A stretch of 64,000 bases of DNA, taken from the NCBI GenBank assembly GCA_028015205.1, contig CM051511.1, positions 37,535,204 to 37,599,203 of the forward strand. Direction: 5' to 3'. A program made the translations under genes and the position numbers. The stretch is from Mytilisepta virgata. Its lineage: Eukaryota > Mollusca > Bivalvia > Mytilida > Mytilidae. Position 1 is the stretch's first letter; each line of letters starts with the position of its first letter. Under the pieces are notes generated by a model. That model had not been told where the DNA came from. It saw nothing but the letters and a program-made list of their open reading frames with translations, and did no database searches. Shown piece by piece: positions 44,275 to 55,969 of this stretch.

Positions 44275-44375
44275 TTCATTTTAACTCGTTATAACGACAT
44301 AGTAACTTGATATAACAACTTAGCACAGCTAACATGTTTTAACAATTTGGTTAACTCGTTATAACAAGTTAACTA
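44275..44375. repeat. TTAACTCGTTATAAC minisatellite
   Basis: Imperfect units based on TTAACTCGTTATAAC, spaced 15-35 bp apart; about four can be seen. Confidence 0.6.
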
Positions 44376-44379
44376 AAAA

Positions 44380-47300
44380 AAACTCCCCATGGCACCTACT
44401 GACTTCCGTAGTAATTCATGCTTGTCTCCGACGTACTAGAGTATATTGAATTTTGCCTCCTTTGACCTTAAAGGCCCTCAACTATATTCATAAAATTCGC
44501 TTTGTTTTATTATATGTCCTATGATTGGACAAAAATTGATATATTTGCGATGTTTGAAAAAAAGTTTTTCATTAATATTTAGCCTTGTTCGTAAGTGAAA
44601 ATTATATGAAATCAAAATCAAAATCAAAGACTCATATGGAACTAAATTTTTTTTTATAACACAACTACTTCTGCTCAACATTTTTTCCCCACAACGAAAA
44701 TACTGCATGTTGACAATTATAATACGAATGCACAGGATGATCCATATACGGGACTTTCGCGAGGTTTTCAAGTAACCTAATAAATAAAGGAGAAAATTTC
44801 GAAAATTTATGGTAAAAAAAATCATGAAATATTGCTAAGTATATATTGTAAAAATTATTAAAACTTTATGATGAATTGCGTTCGTGATTCTTGATCAAAC
44901 GTTGTTGATAAAAATCACAGAAATGTCAATATTTATATTCCACAGAAAACAGATTTTGATAATTTAGAACTGCTTGACAATTTGCACGAATCTGGTTAAT
45001 TAAATCTTTGAAATTTGTAAAAGAACTCTGTTATCCGCCATGGTTACTGGAATGTTATGGGAAGGGGAAAGCTATTAAACAGATGGAACAGAACTACAAT
45101 TTTTTTATTTATAAATTTATATATTATTTTACACATATGCTTCATTGACGCAATATCCTTTCATGTAACACCTCTTCACGCCAGACGTACGCGTGAACCA
45201 TATCACATCTGATCACAGTCACGGCCGGTAAATTTCCACTGGAGCCTTTATCGGCAACAGAATGCCAAAATGACAATGGAGAAATACCATGATGAACATA
45301 CAACCAATTACATGGAGAACATATACTATACCAAGAGGTAATTTCTGTATAGACACTATAGCGCTATCCAGATCACACCGTACGGTATCGACGTGCGTTT
45401 GGCGAGATCGTCGTTTAGGACCTCGCATCAATTTATTAAGATAGAGAATGCTTCAGTTTGAACCAGTTCTATAGATCATGCATGTTGGGTTATTGATCGT
45501 CCTTCAACATTTGAATAATTCAAATGAATTTTTAGAAGGGGCGGGGCAAGAAAATAATTTTGTATCCCTGAAAATTTTTCTCAGTATCATAAGATATCTA
45601 ATAACACTGCTTTACCCTGCGCTTTCGTTGTCATGATCGATCATGCCACTTTTTTGTCCCAAACAATTTTTAGCCCTAGCTGACTTTAGATGTCAACATA
45701 TGGAAGTTATAGGTACGTTATTAGAAATGAATGGTTTTGTGTGCATTTCAAAAATGAATTCATGCAGAATTGAAACTTTAAATAACATTAAAAATAATCG
45801 AAAATATTACACTTAAGTTATAAAAAATCCATTTTTAAACTTGAAGGAAATATATGATAAATGATTATGATTTTATTATTGTATTGTTGAGCTGATAATC
45901 CACATCAAATTACCTATTACACTTGGAATATAGGCAACTGATGTAACGAGAAAATCACAGGATCTTTTGTAATGGAGGTGAGAAAATACCCTAAAATTAT
46001 TCATGTCTGCACACATCTGATGGTTGAACCACAAGTATAGGTTGAGATGACCGTAGTTTAGCGGTGTATAGAAAACAATTACTTTAAGCTTTACATATAT
46101 TTGAAATGGTGCAAGATAAACTCAGTATACCTCAATTTCCTGCGTACGGTGTGCATTCATCAGTAACACTCGTAACCAAAACTTTGGAAATCCCAAAGTT
46201 AAACATAGTAAAAATCCCAAAGTTAAACATAGTAACATTGTGAGCAAAACAATCAAACAGGCCTAAAAGATAAATCCAAAATCATAGTAAGGTCAACTTT
46301 TCCTAAGGGAGTTGAAACCCTTCTTTCAACTGAGTTTCAAAGTAGTAGGGCCACTTTCACCTGTACTTGTTTCACTCATAACCATTGATTTTTAAATCCT
46401 AATTATTTTACTAATTTTTAATTTGCGAAATTTGTGTTTAAAACCGTCTCCCAAAGCGATATTTATTTGTTAGTTGTTATTAGCAAATATTTAGAGATCA
46501 CGTACCTTGCTATGCCCACAGAAATTTTGAAAGGCTTTAGGCGACTTTTTGAAAATTGCCACAGAAGTGAAATAAATGCAGGAGAAAATGACCTTATTTC
46601 TTTATCAACTGCAAATTTCAATTTATTCTTGGAAGGCTGATGTTTTTATTTAGATATTTTGTCAGATCTCCATCCTGATCTGAAATAAATCAAAGTATAA
46701 TTGTTAGTCTTGGAAGACATCATAATTATATTTAAGAAATAATATTTGTATGTAAGTTATCTGTATTACAAAGCGGTCTTCCATCCGTACTAAATGATCC
46801 GCTTTTTCTCTTTTGTACCTGTTGATCAATATTTTAAAAGCTTCTTTTCTGATCTATATTGTTTAATTTGTTAGATATTTTATATAAAATCATTTAATGA
46901 AAATTTATAATTCATAACCTAATTTTGTCTGGTATAAATGTCACGAAAATCCATTAATTTCTGCATATTATTCCTTATATATATATATCATTATGGACGT
47001 TTTAGTATGATAGTTTTATTATCAACACTTTTTATTTATTGTTTGTTTAGTGCCAGCACACAGCGACCATTATAGCAGTCACATTAATCTGAATAGATCC
47101 TTTGGCTTTCTAAATTAGACATAAACAAAGCGGAAATAAAATGCTATTAACGCGGAATTTCTTATCCATTCCTCAACGGACTAAAATGAACTTCTCTTTC
47201 ATATTTATGGCCGATATTTTTATTGCACGCGTTCCTTCGCGGGATATGAAGTTAAAGAAATTTACTTGATGCAACGCACGTATCGGAAATGCCATTAATA

Positions 47301-47870
47301 GGTGTAAAAAAATCTTTATGCAAATTGTTTCCTTCAGATTTATAAGTGTACAATGTATACAAACTAGAACCAGGGTACATTTATAAGAGTAATCGAAGAT
47401 TTTATTTTCATAAGAAATACATGAAGTGAATACTTCAATGACAGAGATCAGGGATTTGAAGAACAAATCATTGGCCACTGGATCCGGCTATACGTGTTTT
47501 ATTTGAGTGTCTTGCCAAGTCTGTTATGTTCAAGGTTTGGAAAGAGACCGAAAACGATGAGAATAAAATCTTCCATGATCAACAGTTTACGTAATTTATG
47601 AGTACAGGTTTGGCCCTTTTAAGAAATTTGCACACGACATTGCCAAATATGTAACTTTTATACATACAGATTTTCAAACACACTTATTATATGACCAACT
47701 TCGTCCATTGTAATGTACAAATTTAAAAACATTGTGCAAAAGAAATTAGGTAAAGTTGAAAAAACAATGGCAAAGATAGTCTTAGATATCAGTAGACTGG
47801 ATTGACTTAAATGTGGTGTCGTATGATAACTGATCACTTCTTAACGTCGAGGAAACATCTATAAATTCGA
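44380..47870. other. AT-rich noncoding stretch
   Basis: No supported gene. Antisense ORFs of 115 codons (44478-44825) and 101 codons (47173-47478) are Ile/Phe/Asn-rich and lack recognisable domains. A 23-bp tandem duplication (AAATCCCAAAGTTAAACATA then GTA) lies at about 46188-46234. The block at 46345-46405 repeats 8215-8330. Confidence 0.5.
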
Positions 47871-47875
47871 ATCTT

Positions 47876-48025
47876 AATGTGTTAAATGCACATTTCGACA
47901 GAATCTGACTCGAAATTCAACGTTCAGAGTCCAAATGATAAAGGCAGCAATGAGAAAATTCCAAAATGACCAAAAAGGTCCATTCAAAACCATCTAAGGA
48001 CACAACTTTGCATGAGGAAATAGGT
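47876..48025 (-). mobile_element. Antisense retrozyme-like relic with recognisable stem III
   Basis: Minus-strand spacer TCCTTAGATGG then TTTTGGTCATTTTGG matches 18330-18367. Further along, GTCGAAATGTGCATTTAACA then CATT keeps GAAA, a 5-bp stem III (ATGTG with CACAT) and an ATT triplet (rc of 47893-47876). The CTGATGA box is decayed. The stem III pairs differ from the 18-kb copies but still pair. Confidence 0.5.
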
Positions 48026-48309
48026 GATAAAGTTAAAATTCAGAGTATATCTTTTTTATGTTAGTAAATATATTATTGGGATGTTATACATGTAACATAG
48101 GGACAATAATCTAACATTGTTATTATCCAATCAGTTTTAGCAATACCGGAAATACCATCCAATGAAAAGGAGAGCTTGTGTGTAGCAGATTAAAAAGTAT
48201 TTCTACCGGTAGACAAACGAAATACAAACAAAGCTGAATCTTCGTTTTGCATGTAAGTATTTCAGAAAATATGAAATTTTCATCATCCACATCAATCATT
48301 TTCTGTCTT

Positions 48310-48420
48310 TTTCACCTGAATGGTTAACACCTAGTTACCATCTTTAAGTACAGATAATAACAGTTATGACAGATGACGGATATCACGTACACCGTAACAC
48401 ATTTATCATTCTGTAAAAGT
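48310..48420 (+). repeat. Dispersed repeat shared with 54320-54440
   Basis: TTAACACC then AGTTACCATCTT, TGACAGATGACGGATAT and ACATTTATCATTCT occur in the same order in both places. Confidence 0.65.
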
Positions 48421-48424
48421 TTTC

Positions 48425-50455
48425 ATGTGCTAATACAATAACATGCTGACGGAAAATGTTTTGGCTGCACTTTTGTTATGCAATAACAGTTGGTATTTTG
48501 GCTCCCAAATATGGCACATCAGTTTACGGGAATCCAGACTGACTGACAAAGTCGAGTGCTTATCTACAAAAATGAAAAATCTGATAATATACCAGTTTTG
48601 ATGCTGAAAAGTATGATGCCTTTGCCCAATTTCAACATATTAAGTCATATGGATAATAAACACGACGAAAAATGTTGTAATGTAAAGCCGAATACCAAAG
48701 AAATGCCCAAATAGATAAAGCGAAAAAGAACTTCAAATATTCATGATTCGAAATATTTTTTTTTCTCTTTTACAAACTAAAACTACCAAGTTCTAAGTAA
48801 TTGTATATTCCCTACTTGCAAACATTTTGGGAGGTTAAACAATGAATAAATATGTTGGAATTCGCCATTTTACTCTGTAAATCCCACTGTCCTTTGGCCT
48901 AACGAATGTTGAGCAAAATTGTCGGCTGCTAACCAGTGATAACCAAGATATAAATTGTCATTCGTAGAGCTGGAAGTTGTGCTGATAACCAATTTAAATT
49001 AAAGGGATATTTTACCCGAACTCTACTAAAGGAAGTTGGGGATAGGGATGCAAAGAGAGCTTGAATTATTGAAATAAAAGACATAGTTATATAAAAAGAC
49101 GTGTGGAAACCATTACCACAAGAAATAAATCATAAATATACATATTTTTGTGACTGGATACAATAAAAAATTAGAAACTTGTCAAGGTTATGAAGATAGC
49201 TGTCCGTAAAAGTATTTCTGTTCGATATTTTCCAACATTTTTGATTTATGTTGTCCTGACGAATGTGAATAAACGAAAGATTGATAAATTACATCCCTAG
49301 ATGATTGACAGATTCTCTTTCTACGATGTTTTGATCGCTAAGATTTGAATTTGGGCTCTTCTAATTATAGACGTTCAATATAACAAGATTCTTAATTAAA
49401 TTGCAGTAAATTTGTATCCGGATTGACAAATCGTATTCAACAAGTCGTTAAAAGTTTCCCGTCTGCGTAAAGATGATTCATTTTTGGTCAAAAAGGTTCA
49501 TTAAAACATTGTATTGATCATGTCTTCAGCATCATTTACCAATAATGATAATATCGCTCAGTCGAACTCTACGCAGCTGGAACAAGTTGTCTTTTTCTTC
49601 TTTTTCATTCTTTTTCTGAAAATTCAAGACTTATCTTACTAATTTATGTTAAGGATGATCGCTGGTCTGATAGGAAATAAATAGGATTTGAAATAGGTGT
49701 TTTAGTGTGAGAAAACATATGAATAGTAAACAAATAAGCAAGAAAAAAATATAAGTTCATGTGCTCATTTTAGAGCTATAAGGCCTTGAAAATTTGCAGG
49801 AAATGGGTTTTCTCTAGATTTTTCATTGTCTTTGCATTGACAACTTCATTCTCTCAAACATGTATCAAAAAATAAAAAGGATTTCATAAAATTTTGTCAA
49901 ATACCATTTTAAGGTATATATGATTGAATTATAAAAGTGTGGGGTTCATAGGCAAAAAAAAATCATGTTTAAGAAATGGATAAAACCAGAGGATTCCGAA
50001 AATCTGACAAAAAGACCAAAACATGGTAAATGAAGTTTCGAAAATTTGTATCATATTAAATGAAATGATAGCATTGACATTGAGAGGATAACTCTGCTGA
50101 AGGTCAAGTTCCGCAACCGCTTTACCAGCCAAGTTGCTAGTATTCGATACAAGTATTGGCATGAACATGAAATAAGAAACAGTGTTTTTTTTTTTAATTT
50201 CGTAAATTTTGAAACTTTTATCCGGAAAGAAATAGCAGTTTGATGAAGCCAAATTCTAATGTCACGGAAAGGTTTGTATTAATACGTAATTTTAACTATC
50301 GTCAGCTCGGCTATTGTGCAGCATAACGCCTCTTTGTAGAAGAGTACACTGCGGATCAGTTACTGTATTTTGACGAAATTGTCGATAGTAATAAGCGCGT
50401 GCTACTGTCACTGTTCTACACAGGCTCCATCATTATTTAGGTCTTCAGCCTGCCG
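48425..50455. other. AT-rich noncoding stretch
   Basis: No supported gene. The antisense 107-codon ORF (49929-50252) has no recognisable domain. Confidence 0.5.
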
Positions 50456-50459
50456 ATGA

Positions 50460-50552
50460 CTCGAAATTTGTCGAACTGCGGGCATTCAGTGCATCATATT
50501 TTCGGTCATTGTCCAATTTGTCCAACTGCGATCATTCAAAGCATCATCATTG
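50460..50552. repeat. Short tandem duplication, about 50 bp
   Basis: AAATTTGTCGAACTGCGGGC then ATTCAGTGCATCAT is repeated as CAATTTGTCCAACTGCGATC then ATTCAAAGCATCAT. Confidence 0.6.
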
Positions 50553-50602
50553 GTACGTCTGCATGTTTATCCATTTGTACATGTACGTATATTATACTTG
50601 AG

Positions 50603-50631
50603 AAATAATTCACGGTGGCTTCAAAATATCC
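50603..50631 (+). repeat. 29-bp block repeated at 59619-59647
   Basis: AAATAATTCACGGTGGCTTC then AAAATATCC is identical at the two sites 9 kb apart; after it the sequences diverge (both go on to GTGGTAAAA-like or ACCACGGG segments). Probably the edge of an unrecognised dispersed repeat. Confidence 0.6.
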
Positions 50632-51461
50632 TGATTTTACCACGGGTAGGCCATTTATGCCAAATATTTTGCCACCTCGAATTATTTCCATTCTATTAGG
50701 ACAGTTTCTACGACATTTTGAAACGCCGCAATATAGGTATTCAGACATGAAGACGCGTTACACAAAGCAAGTTATACTATGACATCGTTTGTGGGAAACT
50801 TTATTATGCAAGCGGTCTGGCGTCTGTGACGTTGGAACCAATATGTTCATGTTTTACCACAGATGTAGACCGAAAGCGTTTGAAACAGGTCATATTAGAA
50901 TGTTTAACATTTCGCTAAAGTAGGAACGGTGTAAATATAGAATCATGGAATCCACCTGATATTAAACAGGTTCCTGGCTTGAACAATAGCAGATGACCAC
51001 TTAACGATGAATTGTCAGTTACATGTCAATTTCAATAAGATTCCATGCGGGTCACGCTGATCTATATTATACCAAAGATAACCCCCTGGTGGAATCACGT
51101 GCAACTTAATAATAAGTTGTCAATTTTAATCAAATTTTGCAAATTTATCATTAATAATCGATAAAGAGAACCACGAGGGTTCTAATGAAATATAAGTAAC
51201 AAATTAATACGTATTCATTATTAATAAATTGCCATTCATAACATTCCAAGTGTCATGAATAATTTGAGACAAAGGATATTCTTTTGTAATTACTGCTTAA
51301 ATCCATGATTTTGATTGGTTTAAAGTCTCTGCATTTTTTTTATTTCTCTATATATTTCCTTCAGATCGCCAGGTTAATCTGCAGTGGTATAAGCCAGACG
51401 TTTTCCTTGAGAGTGTCATTTTTTACCTGGACTAAACTTTTTTACACTACCAATACGATAA

Positions 51462-51804
51462 GGGACGAGATCAAAAGTTCAATGTAGGATAAAAACTTAA
51501 TTCAAATAGTTTGGGGGTGGGGGGGGGGGGGGGGGAGAGGGGTAAAAATCGCTGCAAGTTGTGTTATCCGACATCGATTTTCGGATTGAAAAATACGGAT
51601 TCAAGTGATGTCCAAGTCAATATACAGAACAAACATATATTGTTGAGGAAAAACAGGACCCATGATACAAAAAGTATACTCTCAAAGCATATGCCCAAAT
51701 TTTTCCCAAATTAAGTTAAGAGGGGGGTGGGGGGGGAGGGGTCAGTGAAAAAACTATGTGAATTAAGTTTTTTTATCCTACATTGAACTTTTAATCTCGT
51801 CCCT
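51462..51804 (+). mobile_element. MITE with about 45-bp terminal inverted repeats, copy B
   Basis: Full-length partner of 29556-29887 in the opposite orientation. The ends AGGGACGAGATCAAAAGTTC and, inverted, AGGGACGAGATTAAAAGTTC match at 19 of the 20 bases shown. G runs follow each terminal repeat. The 67-codon ORF inside is noise. Confidence 0.85.
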
Positions 51805-51809
51805 AAAAT

Positions 51810-53780
51810 GATTTGTCGTTTGATGATCCTTGAAAATTTCTAATAATAAAAAATAGAAGTTAATGATATTAGGAGAAATCAAATAAATATGTTTCCATCA
51901 CCAACATAAAAGAACATTCTTTAGTTTTAGTTTTGATTTTTGTCCTTTGACCTTAAAGACGCTTCAACAGTTATTTTTTTGATGTTCGGAAAAACGTCTT
52001 TGGTTAATTTGTCCCTATGACCAGTAAGTGAAAATAACTGAAATTTTATCTAATAACAATATATGTACAACAATATTAAAAAAACATGTTTTATTATTAT
52101 AAATTACTATGTAGTAGAACTACAATACTTGTTGTGGACAATTATACTTTCTAACACCATATCTAATGCAAGATGAACACACGATCGAACAAACGAACAA
52201 CACACAAATGAATATCGTAAAATGCGTCGGATATCTTTTTAAAAGATAGTATTTGTTTTTAGGGATCGTTGTAACGGTTATTCCAAAAGCAACACACGTA
52301 CAAGAAATAGCATAAAAAGAAATTTTGCATTTAGATCAAATAGTTTGTTTCTCTTTCTTGTGATAAAAATTCTGGAAATGTTCATTTATTGATTTAGTTT
52401 TGAAATTTAAAGTTTGATGAGATCGACGTCTTGTTATTGATTTCAAAAGATAAAAAATATGATATTACTATAGCTTATATAGACAGAATATGTAAAATTA
52501 GTTGGCTCCGTTATATAACGATAACCAGAACCAAGGTCACAAGACTCATTTTTCTATGTATTATTAGAAATATACGGTATATGATTTTTATTATTCTTCC
52601 AATAATAGATTTTATGTTTACATATTCTATTAAAATCACATATTTAAATGACAATGAAAATATTATTTTATGAAAATCCAAACGAGACATGCCTAAGCCC
52701 TTTTTCTTTCTTGCACGTCTTTCCAAGGCGTAAATTAAGCTTTGAAATATCATTAGTTCGCGAGCAACTGTTTAATTAGCATTCTTGTTGCGTTATATTT
52801 GATACTACAGAATGCATTTTGGGGAAGCCCTTGTGCGGACAGATATTTTCTTTCCAAAATATGCATCTTGTTGACATATTATCGTTAAAAATGCAGATTC
52901 CAAAAGGCAGATGTATGCTGGACTTGTTAGACAAAATAATTATATCATTGCACATGCAGAAGTATCCGGTTCTCGAAGATCTTACTTTGCAGAACCTGAT
53001 ACTTCTGATCAATGATAACCAATGTTTGCTTTTCTGGCAGTATTGGCTTTCATAGTATGTTTTAAACACCTGTGTGTCAGGATAGATAAGGGGGAGGTTT
53101 GGGTACCCATACCCACCAATGGTCAGTGTCCGTACCAAGTCAGACTATCCTGACTCTCTGTTATGTTCATGTTTGTGATGTTATTTTTTGTCGGGCGTTC
53201 AGTCAGTCGGGTTGCTTTGATTAATTGGTATGTCATTATTGACCTTTTTCATTAGTTTATAGATCTGTCATGGTATTACGCTTAAATAAACAAAATTTTA
53301 AGCGAAAAGTTTCTAGACTTTCAAAGTATTATCTTTGCAATTTACTTATGTCTATGGCAGTAAAAAAGATAACGAAATCGGTTTACTTTTTATGCCTGGA
53401 CGAAAGACATATTCGTAAGCATGGAAATGTACTTACTTTAAAGAATGAAAGAAGAAAGGCTCACGGCTCATTTCATCTTATACACGCTGAGTTTGTAACC
53501 AATTAAAAACAACACCCGCAATTGTAATTAGCGATGGAGGAATGAAGGCTTTTGTTTTCACAAGACAAAGTCTGGTGGAGTCTGTAATCCCGAGTCTTGC
53601 TATGTTTACATTTTATATGCTCTGTTTTCTGAGTGACCCGAATCTAATATTCAAAAGAATCTGTTGATGAGAGATAAATATTCGTCAATAAGGAAATAGG
53701 AGAAACTTTTGATGAGATCAAAATTTGCAATTGTTTTTAAACTTCAATATGATAGCGTTATTGAAAAGAATATATCTTAA
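51810..53780. other. AT-rich noncoding stretch
   Basis: No supported gene. Opposite-strand ORFs of 120 and 78 codons overlap at 52776-53138; neither has a domain that I recognise. Confidence 0.45.
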
Positions 53781-53784
53781 AATT

Positions 53785-53880
53785 ATTTGTAAGGGACAAC
53801 CATTCGATTTTAATGGAAGGCAGAGAAGGAATTTAAAAAAAGGCAAGATCCAAAATTTTGCGCATAAAAGTCAGGATTAA
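53785..53880 (+). repeat. CCTGC-type element, 5' fragment
   Basis: GGGACAACCATTCGATTTTA resembles the left terminal repeat of the family. AAAAAAAGGCAAGATCC and AAAAGTCAGGATTAAAT follow. No right end was found. Confidence 0.45.
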
Positions 53881-54319
53881 ATATCCCAAGAAATCAAACT
53901 ATGGCATATTTTGAAGAGAAAAAAGATTGTTACACGGGTCACTTCTGATCTTCTGATATTTGCCATTTTAGACCGTTGATATTCGCGGTTAATTGTCAAA
54001 TTTTGAATCCACGGTGTAAATACTAAATAATAAAATAAAATATATATACTTAAAGGGTAAAGAATAAAGGTATATATATTGTAGAAATTAGGATGATTTA
54101 CGAAAGGCTTACAGATAAATTCATACAATAATATATTTTTTTTTACCTACAAAGGTATTTTTAAGGATAAAATTTTAAAATATTCTGCCCAGTTTTTTAT
54201 TTTAAGAACCTTCACAATTTTATTACAAGTAGATTTGTAGCATTCATTGTCCCTCTCAGTGCATTTTTCGAGCATATTTCTGTGAATATGAAAGTTAGCA
54301 ATTAATCATCTCTACGTCT

Positions 54320-54440
54320 TTTACAACCTGATTTTTTAACACCTTGTTACCATCTTATAGTAATGAATACAACAATTTTGACAGATGACGGATATTTATT
54401 ATCCCCCTACCACGGAAAAACATTTATCATTCTTGCTTCT
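54320..54440 (+). repeat. Dispersed repeat shared with 48310-48420
   Basis: TTAACACCTTGTTACCATCT, GACAGATGACGGATATT and AACATTTATCATTCT match in order. Confidence 0.65.
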
Positions 54441-54623
54441 CTTCTCATTGATCACTGTTGTAGCTACAAAATTGTTATTGACAAGATTTTTCATTGTTTT
54501 ATCTACATGCATACAGCCATCAACAAATTATTGATAAATCGATTAATTAATAACGTAATTACATGTATGATGTCATTAGTCATTTAGACGATATTTTCTT
54601 CACAGTTGTTTTACATATCATGG

Positions 54624-54655
54624 TGGGGGGGGGGGGGGGGGGCGGGGGAGGGGGA
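54624..54655. repeat. Poly-G tract
   Basis: A G-rich run broken once by C and once by A. Similar runs occur at 9370, 11522, 19880, 42230, 51513 and 55743. Several sit next to inverted-repeat ends. Confidence 0.9.
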
Positions 54656-55714
54656 AGCACATCTAGAACAATTGAATAAATGGAAGCTTACAATGTATAT
54701 AGTTATAATAAATTTACATTAAACATTGTTTTTGAAAGTCTGAATTTCGGCTTTTTGATTTATGGTGAAGAAACATGTTTATAAATCTTGCACATGAAAT
54801 CGATTTATTAACCCATCTCCACTTAATAAGTCCTGACCACGAGTTCTATTAACACGTCACGATTAATGAACTTGTCCGCGAGTTAATACATTTCGGTTCA
54901 AGAGTTAGTAAATCTTTTTCTTCACCATACATTTTGACACAAATATTCTTTTGAACCGCCATGATGTGCCTAATGAAACCAACAAACAAAACAATCCAAA
55001 GAAATGGACATGGAACATGTAACCTCATGTAAATATGTGATACTAAGAAGAAGAAGAAAAAAAAACATGAACTTGGGATTTTTTTGGAAATATTTGAGTG
55101 ATATTATACAAACTGAATATAAAGACACTCGAGTGATGCGATTTATTCAGCCTAATCAAGCATTCACTCTCTATGATATGGCTTGATCGTTTTCAGTTGA
55201 TTTTAAAATTTCCAATTACGAATTCTCAATTGAATTGGACAAGATTAGTAACGCAACCGTCAAATTAAATTTAACAGATCATAAAGATGACTCAGCTAAA
55301 CTAGAAAGCAACGATTTTAGTTAAAAAATTATATTCCTCAAAACCTGATAAAAAAGTTAGAAAAACTATTTGAGAATTCAAAAATTTAATTCAACTCTGT
55401 TAAATTACACATTAATAGATTACAATAAATGGTGTTGTGAAAATGAAATGGAATAAATACGTTTCTTACAGAAGAAAAAAAACATACCCAATTATATACA
55501 CTCTTTGAACTTTTTGGTATAAAACGCTTCTCAAACTAATGGATATTTTTGTGAAACAAATTGTGTACTAAATTAACAAGTGGTAATGGGTCATTCGAGC
55601 TGTCGAAAGGGTGAAGGTAAACAAACGAAACATAAAAATGACAAAAAATAAATATAGTCTTTGATGAGGTTTCGAACATTTAACATCTCTTTCTATATTC
55701 TCATGATCAAAGTT

Positions 55715-55966
55715 AGGGAGCAACCATTTGATTTTTATGGTTTGGGGGAGGGGGGGGGGGTAAGATGAAATTTGAAATAAAAAAGGCTGGACCAGGATAA
55801 GTCTGGATCACTTTAGGCGAGAAAAAATGCAGGAACTGTGTCAATCAGGAAATATTTTGGTTTCAATGAAAATAAAACCCAGGACCAAAATTTCGGCGAG
55901 AAAAAAGGCAGAATCAAACATTTCATCATTGAGCCCCACCCCCTAAAAATAAAATGATGTTCCTTC
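55715..55966. mobile_element. Miniature inverted-repeat element, CCTGC-rich family, full-length copy
   Basis: The left end AGGGAGCAACCATTTGATTT is mirrored at the right by a decayed CCTAAAAATAAAATGATGTT then CCTTC. The interior carries GGCAGAA, ATGCAGGAAC and CCCAGGACC units plus A runs, in the opposite orientation to 12341-12600. Confidence 0.6.
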
Positions 55967-55969
55967 AGT

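Noticed and set aside
50448..50475. Further hammerhead candidate (CCGATGACTCGAAA)
   Set aside because: CTGATGA is altered, stem II would be a single base pair and no stem III can be formed.
52776..53138. Overlapping opposite-strand ORFs of 120 and 78 codons
   Set aside because: Neither shows motifs or codon bias; mutual overlap suggests chance.
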